Both the position numbers and the translations under genes were made by a program. This document shows, in pieces, positions 15,358 through 24,754 of a stretch of 32,772 bases of DNA. The stretch spans positions 1-32,772 of the forward strand of contig CALDEP010000211.1 in NCBI GenBank assembly GCA_937942475.1, written 5' to 3'. The notes beneath the pieces were generated by a model. That model saw only the letters and a program-made list of their open reading frames with translations, was not told where the DNA came from and made no database searches. This stretch comes from an uncultured Aureispira sp. GTDB taxonomy: Bacteria; Bacteroidota; Bacteroidia; Chitinophagales; Saprospiraceae. Every line of letters starts with the position of its first letter. Positions within the stretch are counted from its first letter, which is position 1.

Positions 15358-17577
15358 GTGCCAAAACAACTGTACATAAAATCCATTAATCAGGCAATTA
15401 TTATAGAGGATACCCCATTCGCTTCGGGAGGAGAGGGGGAGTTGTTTAAGGTCTTAAACCCTGTTGGTTTGGGCAATTGTGTGGCAAAAATTTTCCATCT
15501 TAATAAACGAGATGCTGAAAAAGAAGGCAAAATTGAATATTTGCTCCAAAACCCACCTGTTTTTGAAGGTGTTTTTGAGGAGCAGCCCATTGTTTGGGTC
15601 AAACATATTTTGCACGATGCCCAAGGCAATTTTGTAGGTTTTATCATGCCCAAGGCAACAGGAGAAAAACTTGAAATATTAACGTCTCCCAAATTACCAA
15701 AATATCTAGGCAAAGAGTGGAACCGATTTAAGTTGGGGGGAGATGAAGCCCTGCGCTTGCGGTTAAAGGTTTGTTATAACCTAGCGGCTGCTTTGAGAAT
15801 GGTTCACGCAACAGGTAAGTACGTTTTAGTTGACTTAAAGCCTGATAATATTTTGATTAAAAGCAATGGTGTTGTGTCGATTGTAGACACCGATTCAATT
15901 GAGGTGATTGAAAATGGAGCCACCTTGTTTCCTGCCACGGTAGCTACGCCAGAGTATACGCCCAATGAATATTATACAGGAACAAAACCTGGAAAAATAA
16001 TGATTGACCCTTCTTGGGACAATTTTAGTTTAGCCGTTATTTATTACCGTTTGTTGTTTGGCGTCCATCCTTATGCGGCTACTTCTAAGGCTCCTTATGA
16101 TAATGTCAATGCCTTGGGAGATAAAATTAAGCATGGATTGTTTGTCCACAACCTTCAATTGTCCGATCAATTTACGGTCGTTCCTCCGCCACATCGAGCT
16201 TTTGCCCAATTAGATCGAGATTTACAAAAACTTTTTATTCGCACTTTTGTAAACGGGCACGAAGATCCTATCCTTCGCCCAACGCCTGAAGAGTGGGGGC
16301 AAACCTTAACGAATACACCTTTACTGTTGACCAATCGACCTTTGCCTTCCAAATCCTTGGAGTTAAATAAAATCAATGAAAATAATTGGTTTGTGTTGGC
16401 ACTAGAAAAAGCAATGAGGGAGCAACGTTTGTCCTTGCCCAATGCGCTAAAGCCTAAAAATGCAACACCTGCGATGAATTATAGCTTTGATGTTGTATTA
16501 AGTGAAGCAGCTGAGAATTATAAAAAAGTAGGTCGAACGATTGGACTGATCCTAAAATATACGTTCCAGGTATTAATTGTTGTTTTTACCTTGTTTTTAA
16601 TCGCAACTGTACTTGCAGGGGGACCTTTGACGGATATTTTTTATGCGATAAGTTCGGTGTTTCAGTTAGCGCTTTTTATTCCTAAACTAATTTTCGATAT
16701 AGGCGGCTTTGGTTTGTTTTTCTTACTGATGTTGCTGCCTTTTTTAGCGGCTAGTTTTCCGAAATTTTCGGCTATTATAAAAGACAAAGCACAAGACACT
16801 AAAAAGAATCTAATTGGTCGCCTGTCCTTTACAGAAGGGCAGAAGCAAAAGAGCCTAGAAGAGCTGCAATACACACTTTATAATCAACGAACTAAAGTAA
16901 AGCAGCGTTTGCGAGAAATTCGAAACGAATTAATTGTTTGGTCTAAAGTGAAGGTAGATAAAGAGAAAGATTTTTTTAGAAAAAATAGCTCTAAAATACT
17001 AGCTTCTAATCGGACGATTTCTTCGCAATTGAGCCATGAAAAAAAAGGCATTCAGGCGCAAGACGATAAGGCAAAAAAATTAATGCAAGCGGAAGCCAAT
17101 GCGCTTAAACAGGCTCGATTAAAGTATGCAAATACATTAAAAGAGGATCCTGTTTATTCAACTTTGCCAGGCAAAAGTGCCGTACAAAAAATTGCCTTTT
17201 TAAACCAGCGTTTGACGGCTATTAATGCACCCAATGATAGCCTAGATATTCCAGCGACCATTGAAGCTTTAAAACAGTTGGAGGGAGATTTGAATGCCAA
17301 TCTGCAAGAGATAAAAGAGACTTACGATGAACAACACGCCATTCTATTGGGAGATACGACGGAGTATAAAATCAAAATAGAAGATTTGGTGAAAGAATCG
17401 GTCGATACCATGCGAGAAAAAACAGAAATGGATTCGAACTTAATGGACGCTAGTTTTAAAAGGCTACTCAAAAGCATTCAAAAACTACAAATTGAAATTC
17501 AAGATAAAGAAGGCGAATTATCAGAAATAAACGAAGAAATTAAGGAATTGAAAGACGAATTGAAGGTATATAAGTAA
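15358..17577 (+). CDS. Membrane-spanning protein kinase with coiled-coil tail
   Basis: A 739-residue Hanks-like kinase of the YegI/TerY-P class. The kinase domain is about 15-320: Gly-rich loop SGGEGELFKV (23-32), catalytic Lys in CVAKIF (K44), catalytic loop VDLKPDNIL (D159, K161, N164), and IVDTDS (D177) replacing DFG. A TPEYTPNEY activation-segment end is also present. Two hydrophobic segments follow (about 396-420 and 447-467), then a 240-residue Lys/Glu-rich coiled coil (about 495-739). The predicted topology is a hairpin membrane anchor with both kinase and coiled coil in the cytoplasm. The start is GTG at 15358; an in-frame TAA at 15325 leaves no upstream ATG, and the Gly-rich loop is too close to the start for an internal one. 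The HRD motif is reduced (V-V-D), as is usual for this group. Confidence 0.88.
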   Translation: MPKQLYIKSINQAIIIEDTPFASGGEGELFKVLNPVGLGNCVAKIFHLNKRDAEKEGKIEYLLQNPPVFEGVFEEQPIVWVKHILHDAQGNFVGFIMPKATGEKLEILTSPKLPKYLGKEWNRFKLGGDEALRLRLKVCYNLAAALRMVHATGKYVLVDLKPDNILIKSNGVVSIVDTDSIEVIENGATLFPATVATPEYTPNEYYTGTKPGKIMIDPSWDNFSLAVIYYRLLFGVHPYAATSKAPYDNVNALGDKIKHGLFVHNLQLSDQFTVVPPPHRAFAQLDRDLQKLFIRTFVNGHEDPILRPTPEEWGQTLTNTPLLLTNRPLPSKSLELNKINENNWFVLALEKAMREQRLSLPNALKPKNATPAMNYSFDVVLSEAAENYKKVGRTIGLILKYTFQVLIVVFTLFLIATVLAGGPLTDIFYAISSVFQLALFIPKLIFDIGGFGLFFLLMLLPFLAASFPKFSAIIKDKAQDTKKNLIGRLSFTEGQKQKSLEELQYTLYNQRTKVKQRLREIRNELIVWSKVKVDKEKDFFRKNSSKILASNRTISSQLSHEKKGIQAQDDKAKKLMQAEANALKQARLKYANTLKEDPVYSTLPGKSAVQKIAFLNQRLTAINAPNDSLDIPATIEALKQLEGDLNANLQEIKETYDEQHAILLGDTTEYKIKIEDLVKESVDTMREKTEMDSNLMDASFKRLLKSIQKLQIEIQDKEGELSEINEEIKELKDELKVYK

Positions 17578-17755
17578 TTGCTCTTAAACAATGACCAAAC
17601 TGTTCTTAAAATAGTGGTTACAAGTGTGTTTTGAACCCATAAATGAACACTTGTCTATTGTCATTTATTGATAAATTGTAATTCAAGATATAGGAATCTT
17701 TCTAAAAAAATGCTATCTTAAAGTTCACTTCAATTCAAACTTCCCTAAGTCATTG

Positions 17756-20700
17756 ATGCATCGAAAATACCTCCATATCGTTTTTGCCTACTTGCTTTTC
17801 TTTATTTGCCTGCCATCTTATGTTTCTGCAACACATATGGTAGGGGGCGAAATTAATTATCGTTGCCTAGGAAACGACCAGTATGAGATCATGGTAACGG
17901 TTTTTCGAGATTGTGACACAGGCGTACCTTGGTTTGATAGTCCTGCTTCAGTAGGCGTTTTTGATCTGAATGATTCACTGCTGTATGATTTGAGATTGCA
18001 GTTAAGAAACAACGATACCTTGGATTTGAATTTAACCGATCCTTGTTTAGTTGCGCCACCAAATGTTTGTATTCACACCACTACTTATATAGATACCGTA
18101 ACCTTGCCCTTTCAGGCAGGAGGGTATCAAATTGTTTATCAGCGTTGTTGCCGAAATCAAGATATTGTTAATATAGTAGCGCCAACGTCAACAGGCGCAA
18201 CCTATTCTTCTTATATTTCAGAAGAGGCTTTGTTGGCTTGCAATAGCAGTGCCCGATTTGTAGAGTGGCCTCCTGTTTATGTTTGTGCAGGCGTGCCGAT
18301 TGTTTACGATCATTCAGCTTTGGATGTGGATGGCGATTCTATTGTTTATGAATTGTGTACGCCTTTTACGGGAGCAACACCGAGCCAATCTAGACCACAA
18401 CCGCCCAATAATCCGCCTTATAATCCAGTGACATGGCAACCACCTTATAGTGTAGATAACATGTTAGGAGGTCCAGATTCCTTGATTATTGACCCTGTAA
18501 CAGGTTTGTTAACAGGAACGCCAGATATTATAGGCGTTTTTGTGGTAGGCGTATGTGCCAAAGAATATAAAAATGGCGTCCTTATTTCAACTACTCGAAG
18601 AGATTTTCAATATGTAGTTGGTGTCTGTGGTCGTTTGGTTTCTTCTGCCTTTTTTGCGCCAGATATTCAGTGTGATAATTCCTTGATTGTTAATTTTCAG
18701 AACAATAGTGCTTCCTTAGGGACAGGTTTTATTTGGTCTTTTGGAGATCCTGCAACCAATGCTACGTCAACCTTTCCAAACCCTGCTTACATTTACCCAG
18801 ATACAGGACGTTATACGATTACTTTAATTGCTGATCCTGGAACTTTATGTGCCGATACAGCAACCCAAGATATTTATTTACAGTACGAATCTATTGACGC
18901 TAATTTTGATGTGACAACAGCAAATTGTACCGATTCCTTTTTCTTAGATGTGACCGATTTGACCATTGATAGTATTAGTAATATTGTACAATGGGATTGG
19001 GATTTTGGAAATGGTTTAACCGATACGATTCCTTATCCTTCTACGGTCTACAACAGTTCGGGGGTTTATATTATCAACCTAAATGTGCTAGCAGCAAATG
19101 GCTGTACGGCTAGTTACTCAGATACATTAGTACTTGATCTGCCCGTAATTTTTAGTGCCGATACCATAGGAATTTGTGCAGGCGATAGCAGTGTTGTTTT
19201 AAATCCAGGAGGAAATCCCAACCATGTTTATCAATGGTCACCAGCAACAGGTTTGAGTAGTGCCACGGTGGCAAGTCCTGTGGCGAGTCCTTTAGGACCA
19301 ACGACTTATTCGGTCACGGTAACTGCTCCAAATGGAATAGATACCTGTATTTTAGAAAAAACGATTACGGTTGTTTTACCGCCAGCCCTTACTTTAGATG
19401 TCATTAGAGACACGATTACTTGTCAAGATTCTATTTCTATTGTTGCTTTTAGTAATAATGCTCAAATTATAGAATGGTTTGTTGATCCTTCTTTTAATAC
19501 GGTTTTGGCTACTGGAGATAGCGTTCGCTTAGCTGTTGGAGTCGCTACTCGGATTTATGTAAGAGCAACAGATTTTGCAGGTTGTTCTATTTTGGATACC
19601 GTTGATATTATCAGAAGAAATACCCCAATTATCGTAGATTGGACCTATAGTTTATTGACTTGTGATTCGACGTTTACCGTGCAATTTACAGACCAAACGA
19701 TTGATAATTCAGGAGGCGCACTTGCCACCTGGTCTTGGGATTTTGGAGATGCTAATAACAGCAATCAACAGAATCCGACACACATATACCAGCAATCAGG
19801 CAATTATATAGTTACGTTGGATGTCGTGACAATAGATGCTTGTATAGGGCGTTTTCAAGATATAGTTACGGTAAGTATTCCACAGTTGACCAATGGAGAT
19901 ACCCTTGGAGTTTGTCAAGGAAATAGCTCCGTACAGCTCAACCCAAATGGAAATGCTGCCTTGCAATATCTATGGTCTCCAGCAGCGACGCTAAGTAGTG
20001 CCACAGCCGTAAGCCCAGTTGCTACGCCAGTCGTTCCGACTACTTATACGGTTACGATTACAGCAATTAATGGTTTAGATACCTGTATTAATATACAACA
20101 AGTACATGTTAATTTTCCGCCACCAGTCACGGTAACAATTCCACCATTGACGGTTTATTGTGGTAATACAGTTGATTTGATAGCGAGTAGTCCTACAGGA
20201 ATCTTTTATGAGTGGGCAGGAGATCCTAGTTTTAGTACAATAATAGGAACAGGAAATCCCTACACCGCTATCCCAACTACTTTTCCTTACGCAGGCTATT
20301 ATGTTCGAGCAACCGATCCTTATGGTTGTACTGCAACCGCCTTCGCCTTGGTCGAGCAAAATCAAATTCCAGTCAATGTTAACTTTAGTTATCAATCTTT
20401 GGGTTGTTCAGATACCATTGCGATACAATTTACCGACTTAACGTCAGATACCGCTCTAAGCCCTATTTCGGCTTGGTTGTGGACGACTTCAGATGGGCAA
20501 AGTTCGACCCAACAAAATCCAATATTAACTTTTACGCAAAGTCAAGCCACCATAATTAGTTTGCAAGTAACGCTAGCAAATGGTTGTACAGGAATATTAA
20601 CAGACACTTTAGCCTTGAATATAGCTTCCTTAACAACCGATTCAACGGTTATTTTATGTAATGGAGATTCTACCTTAATCTTAAATCCAGGCGGAAATCC

Positions 20701-23700
20701 AAACTTAACGTATCAATGGTCACCAGCCGGATTTCTGTCTAGCACTAGTGCTACTTCACCCGTTGGAACCGTGCCGAATACACCTTTTACCTATACCGTA
20801 AGTATAACAGGAACGAGTGCCATTGATACCTGTATTGCCATTCATAATATAACGGTTGTTCAGGCGCCTCCAATTACAATAGAAGTACCAAAAGATACGA
20901 TTGTTTGTGGCGGAACCTTTAACGTTCAAGCAAATATTAGCAATGCGACACAAATAGATTGGTCTTTTAGTCCAAGCTTTAATCCAATTGCGATCTCCAA
21001 TATCAATAACTTTTTTGTAGGAATACCAGGTGCACCATTTAACTTATTTATCTATGTCAGAGCAACCGACCAATACGGCTGTACGGCAGAAGATACCGTT
21101 AAAATTTATCGACGAAACATACCAATTCCAACTAGTTTTATAACACAAGTAAATTCCTGTGACGATACGCTAGATGTTAACTTTATTAATACAACAAGCT
21201 TTCCCGCAGGAACACAATTGCAAGGCTATGTTTGGAATTTTGGCAATGGAACGACCACTTATACCACAAATGCACTGGTGCAATATCCTTCTAGCGGTGT
21301 TCATATCGTTAGCTTGACGGCAACAGCAACCAATGGTTGTACAGGAACGTTTGTCGATACCTTGGATTATAATTTGCCCATTATCAACTCTAGTGACAGC
21401 ATCGGTTTGTGTGATTTAGATTCCATCCAGTTGAATATAGGAGGCGATCCCAACTTAATGTATCAATGGTCGCCTGCAACAGGTTTGAGCAGTACTAATA
21501 TTGCCAGTCCAATCGCCAGTCCAGCAACAACGACACTTTATACCGTAACGGTTACGGCACCAAATGGGGGGGATACCTGTGAGTTGGTGCATACGATTTT
21601 GGTAGGCGTGGACAGTTTTATTTTTGAAGCAATGGACGATACCGTTTTGTGTGTTAACCAAATTGAGTTAAATGTAAATGCGCCAGATGCTGCTTCTGTT
21701 GAATGGGCTTTGGATCGAAATTTCAACCTAATTATAGGAGCAGGAACGACTTTAGCGACCAATGTCAATGATGCTCGGTGGTTCTATGTTCGAGGGCAAA
21801 GTAATTTTGGTTGTCAAGGCTTGGATTCTGTTTTTGTTAATTATCGAGGGAATGATATTCCAATTGATTTTAGAATGATCCCGCTTAATTGTGGCGATTC
21901 CTTAGTCGTGCAATTTCAAGATATATCAGGAGATACTTTAATTACCAATTGGAATTGGGATTTAGGCAATGGGCAAACTTCCACGGCACAAAATCCAATA
22001 ACGACCTATTATGCAGATTCCAATTATACCATCAATTTACAAATTCAAATAATAGGAAACTGTACAGGACAAGTAAGCAAACCTTTAATTGCTCAAATTC
22101 CAGTATTAGAAGTGCCTAATAATAATCTAGCGACTTGTGGCAACGATTCCATTTTATTGAATATTCAAACGAATCCAAATTTGACCTATGTTTGGTCGCC
22201 AGGACTTGGGCTTTCAGATTCTACGATTGCCAACCCAACGGTTTTAACAACAGTAAATACCACTTATACTGTTCGAGTCTATGGCTATTCTAATTTTGGA
22301 GGCGTCTTAGATACCTGTTGGCTAGAGGATTCTATTCATGTAGCCGTTCAGCCTGCACCAAGCGTTCAAATTCAAGGAGATACCATTACCTGTGATACTA
22401 GTATTAATCTGACGGCAATTAGTCCTCAAATAACCACTTATGGCTGGTCCACGAATAGAGATTTTCAAACAATAGTTGATAACGATGCTTTGCTAACAAC
22501 AGGGCTTCCCAATGTGCAGAATATTTTTTATGTACAAGTACAAGATAGTTTTGGTTGTCGTGGAGTGGATTCAATATTAGTGTATAGACGGTCTGTTCAG
22601 CTAAATTTAGACCCGACTTATGTGAGTTGTGATGCCAATCCAGTTGCTTTGTGGGTGTCTAATAATAATCCTTCGGATACGCTCAATTATACTTGGTCGC
22701 CCAATACGATTATTTTAACAGGACAAGGAACGGACAGCATTACCATACAAGGACAAACCGCAGTTAATTTAACCGTAGTGGGAATCAATCAATTTGGTTG
22801 TATAGATTCTGTTGAAACTAGTGTCAGTATTGCGCCCCCCTTGAGTTTAAATGTACCTTTGGATACGATATTATGTCAACCCAATTTGACCTTAACGGCA
22901 AATAGCAACCAAAGTGTGCAGTATATTTGGTCGGATCAGATTAATTTTAACAATATTCTAGGACAAAATCCAAGCCTACAAACCAACGTTGTGAACAATC
23001 AACACGTTTACTATGTACAGGTGGAGGACAGTTTAGGATGTACTAAAGTGGATTCTATTCTTGTGGGGTATTACCCTGTAGATATAATTTTAGATTCAGT
23101 GGCATTAATTTGTACAACAGCACCCGTTCAATTGGTTGCAACAAATTTGAATGCAAATGATTCTTTAACTTATCAATGGACTTCTACTGGCACGATTGTT
23201 TCGGGGCAAGGAACGGATAGTATTTTAGTAATGCCAACAGTGACGACAAATTATTCTGTGCTGGCTCAAAATCAATATGGATGTACTTCAACGACACAAA
23301 CATTGGTCAGTATATCGTCTAGCAATCCAGGGCTTTCTATACAGGCAGACCTAGATACGGTTTATGCAGGAAACGAGGCACAATTATTAGCAACACAGCA
23401 AGCAGGGTATGTTTATACTTGGAATGCAGATCCTACTTTGAGCGAAGATTCAATTTACAATCCAATTGCAACACCAGAAGGAACAACAACCTATTATTTA
23501 ACAATAACAGACGCTTTAGGGTGTACAACAGCGGATTCTATTATTATTTATGTTAATTTGCCAATCTGTGACGAACCGAATGTATTTGTTCCAAATGCTT
23601 TTTCGCCAGATGGAGATGGTTATAACGATATTATTTATGTAGAAGGGAACGCAATTACAGACATTAATTTTATAATTTACAACCGTTGGGGAGAGCAGGT

Positions 23701-23848
23701 GTTTAAATCAAATGATAAAAATATTGGCTGGGACGGGAAATTTAAAGGAAAAGATTGCCTACCAGATGTCTATGGTTATTATATGCAATGCCGATGTTTG
23801 GATGGCAATGAATTGATAAAAAAAGGCAACATAACTTTGTTGAGATAG
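17756..23848 (+). CDS. Giant PKD/Ig-like gliding adhesin with CHU_C (T9SS type B) tail
   Basis: A cell-surface protein of about 2,030 residues. The ATG at 17756 is preferred over the in-frame TTG at 17753. The signal peptide is RKYLHIVFAYLLFFICLPSYVSA. An N-terminal domain (about 26-295) opens with ATHMVGGEINYRC, typical of Bacteroidota gliding proteins. One PKD-like domain follows, then five copies of a ~245-residue three-domain unit, described separately. Next come further Ig-like domains with Cys-Asp-Thr signatures, and a final CHU_C / gliding-motility C-terminal domain (about 1,937 to the end; VFVPNAFSPDGDGYND, IYNRWGEQVF, GWDGKFKG). The tail is the type B signal for secretion by the type IX system. 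The downstream PorP/SprF gene fits, since such cargo often needs a SprF-like partner. The specific ligand is unknown. The short 17578-17755 spacer shows no clear promoter. Confidence 0.93.
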   Translation: MHRKYLHIVFAYLLFFICLPSYVSATHMVGGEINYRCLGNDQYEIMVTVFRDCDTGVPWFDSPASVGVFDLNDSLLYDLRLQLRNNDTLDLNLTDPCLVAPPNVCIHTTTYIDTVTLPFQAGGYQIVYQRCCRNQDIVNIVAPTSTGATYSSYISEEALLACNSSARFVEWPPVYVCAGVPIVYDHSALDVDGDSIVYELCTPFTGATPSQSRPQPPNNPPYNPVTWQPPYSVDNMLGGPDSLIIDPVTGLLTGTPDIIGVFVVGVCAKEYKNGVLISTTRRDFQYVVGVCGRLVSSAFFAPDIQCDNSLIVNFQNNSASLGTGFIWSFGDPATNATSTFPNPAYIYPDTGRYTITLIADPGTLCADTATQDIYLQYESIDANFDVTTANCTDSFFLDVTDLTIDSISNIVQWDWDFGNGLTDTIPYPSTVYNSSGVYIINLNVLAANGCTASYSDTLVLDLPVIFSADTIGICAGDSSVVLNPGGNPNHVYQWSPATGLSSATVASPVASPLGPTTYSVTVTAPNGIDTCILEKTITVVLPPALTLDVIRDTITCQDSISIVAFSNNAQIIEWFVDPSFNTVLATGDSVRLAVGVATRIYVRATDFAGCSILDTVDIIRRNTPIIVDWTYSLLTCDSTFTVQFTDQTIDNSGGALATWSWDFGDANNSNQQNPTHIYQQSGNYIVTLDVVTIDACIGRFQDIVTVSIPQLTNGDTLGVCQGNSSVQLNPNGNAALQYLWSPAATLSSATAVSPVATPVVPTTYTVTITAINGLDTCINIQQVHVNFPPPVTVTIPPLTVYCGNTVDLIASSPTGIFYEWAGDPSFSTIIGTGNPYTAIPTTFPYAGYYVRATDPYGCTATAFALVEQNQIPVNVNFSYQSLGCSDTIAIQFTDLTSDTALSPISAWLWTTSDGQSSTQQNPILTFTQSQATIISLQVTLANGCTGILTDTLALNIASLTTDSTVILCNGDSTLILNPGGNPNLTYQWSPAGFLSSTSATSPVGTVPNTPFTYTVSITGTSAIDTCIAIHNITVVQAPPITIEVPKDTIVCGGTFNVQANISNATQIDWSFSPSFNPIAISNINNFFVGIPGAPFNLFIYVRATDQYGCTAEDTVKIYRRNIPIPTSFITQVNSCDDTLDVNFINTTSFPAGTQLQGYVWNFGNGTTTYTTNALVQYPSSGVHIVSLTATATNGCTGTFVDTLDYNLPIINSSDSIGLCDLDSIQLNIGGDPNLMYQWSPATGLSSTNIASPIASPATTTLYTVTVTAPNGGDTCELVHTILVGVDSFIFEAMDDTVLCVNQIELNVNAPDAASVEWALDRNFNLIIGAGTTLATNVNDARWFYVRGQSNFGCQGLDSVFVNYRGNDIPIDFRMIPLNCGDSLVVQFQDISGDTLITNWNWDLGNGQTSTAQNPITTYYADSNYTINLQIQIIGNCTGQVSKPLIAQIPVLEVPNNNLATCGNDSILLNIQTNPNLTYVWSPGLGLSDSTIANPTVLTTVNTTYTVRVYGYSNFGGVLDTCWLEDSIHVAVQPAPSVQIQGDTITCDTSINLTAISPQITTYGWSTNRDFQTIVDNDALLTTGLPNVQNIFYVQVQDSFGCRGVDSILVYRRSVQLNLDPTYVSCDANPVALWVSNNNPSDTLNYTWSPNTIILTGQGTDSITIQGQTAVNLTVVGINQFGCIDSVETSVSIAPPLSLNVPLDTILCQPNLTLTANSNQSVQYIWSDQINFNNILGQNPSLQTNVVNNQHVYYVQVEDSLGCTKVDSILVGYYPVDIILDSVALICTTAPVQLVATNLNANDSLTYQWTSTGTIVSGQGTDSILVMPTVTTNYSVLAQNQYGCTSTTQTLVSISSSNPGLSIQADLDTVYAGNEAQLLATQQAGYVYTWNADPTLSEDSIYNPIATPEGTTTYYLTITDALGCTTADSIIIYVNLPICDEPNVFVPNAFSPDGDGYNDIIYVEGNAITDINFIIYNRWGEQVFKSNDKNIGWDGKFKGKDCLPDVYGYYMQCRCLDGNELIKKGNITLLR
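18898..22605 (+). repeat. Five tandem ~740-bp coding repeats (three-domain unit)
   Basis: Within the adhesin, a three-part unit recurs at about 18898, 19630, 20371, 21132 and 21862, ending near 22605 (spacings 730-761 bp). Each unit has a PKD-type domain (W-x-W-D-[FL]-G-[ND]-G or close variants), then an Ig-like domain with C-x-G-[ND]-S...LNPGGNP-type and WSP...LSS motifs. A third Ig-like domain with DT-x-x-C...W...D-x-x-F and a C-terminal GC follows. The copies are clearly diverged at DNA level, so this is old internal duplication rather than recent slippage. Confidence 0.8.
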
Positions 23849-23850
23849 AC

Positions 23851-24020
23851 TTAATCATGTTGAATTTTTAATGTCGAATGCCTCATAGCAGAACAAACAT
23901 TAAAAATTTGGAATTAAGCATTCAACATTAAGATAGTGTTTAAAAAAATCAACGGAGTATTATTTTATTACACAGTGTATTTAATAGCAACATAAAATAA
24001 GTTATTGCGTAAGATCAGTT
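23851..24020 (+). repeat. Palindromic element, family A copy 3, with companion word
   Basis: An imperfect hairpin (about 23851-23932) has words ATGTTGAATTTTTAATG on the left and ACATTAAAAATTT...TTCAACATTAA on the right, with the loop GAATGCCTCATAGCAGAACA nearly repeating that of copy 2. The word GTTATTGCGTAAGATCAGTT follows at 24001-24020. It starts directly after the adhesin stop codon and may double as its transcript end. Confidence 0.75.
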
Positions 24021-24130
24021 ATTATTATAAATAAAGAGTAAAAAATATTATATAGCCCCAAACGATTACAAATATACCCTGTACGCAGAAATTTTTTAGA
24101 GAAACAGACCAACCTTAATTCGTTCTTAAT

Positions 24131-24532
24131 ATGAAAAAAAACATAACTAACTTATTTATAATTTTTTTACTCCTTGCTTTGACACAGGCACTAAAAGCAC
24201 AGTGTACAAAAGAAGACATTAAGACACCTTCGAGTTGGGGATCAGCGGAGCAACTTGAAGCGTCTAAAACATTGCTTATAGAGACCAAGAATGTTAGAGA
24301 ATTAAAATTATCATTATATACGCCTAAAGGAACAAAAATTTTTGAATCAACTTCTAGTATTTTAAGCCCTTCAAAGGACGTTATGAAAATACTAGATACA
24401 GGTTGGGACGGGACGAAGCTAGGAGAAAAATTGAACGCAGGATTTTATGTTTACACCATAGAGGCAGAATGCGCAGACAGAAGCACAACGGTCTTCAAAA
24501 CAGGACAAATTGTTCTAACAATAAAAACATAA
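24131..24532 (+). CDS. Small secreted protein resembling an isolated CHU_C domain
   Basis: A 133-residue exported protein: the signal peptide ends near LKAQC (about residue 22-23), and a single domain follows. The domain shows the pattern of the gliding-motility C-terminal (CHU_C) family without the FVPNAFSPDGDG opening: LSLYTPKGTKIFE in place of IYNRWGEQVFE, GWDGTKLGEKLNAGFYVYTIEAEC in place of GWDGKFKG...PDVYGYYMQC, and FKTGQIVLTI in place of KKGNITLLR. It therefore looks like the body of that domain used as an independent protein. It sits between the CHU_C adhesin and the PorP/SprF gene, in a likely cluster. Function is unknown. Possible roles are a surface subunit or a piece interacting with the type IX machinery; both are inferences. 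Confidence 0.65.
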   Translation: MKKNITNLFIIFLLLALTQALKAQCTKEDIKTPSSWGSAEQLEASKTLLIETKNVRELKLSLYTPKGTKIFESTSSILSPSKDVMKILDTGWDGTKLGEKLNAGFYVYTIEAECADRSTTVFKTGQIVLTIKT

Positions 24533-24754
24533 GCGTAATTCTTTAAGAATAAACTTAACGTTAGATGAAGCTTGAAATTTAATTCATCTAAAAAATAACG
24601 GCTAGCATTACTAGCAGTAGCGATGATAATCTATTAGATAAGTTTTATAAAGCCTTATTGGTTGATGAAACTAAATAGACACCGTTTTAAATGCAGATTT
24701 ATCTGACAGATTATTAGCCACTAGAAATGCAAAACTGTTTATAAAAACTATGAC

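Noticed and set aside
17753-17755. TTG start for the giant adhesin
   Set aside because: The next codon is ATG and leads directly into the signal peptide.
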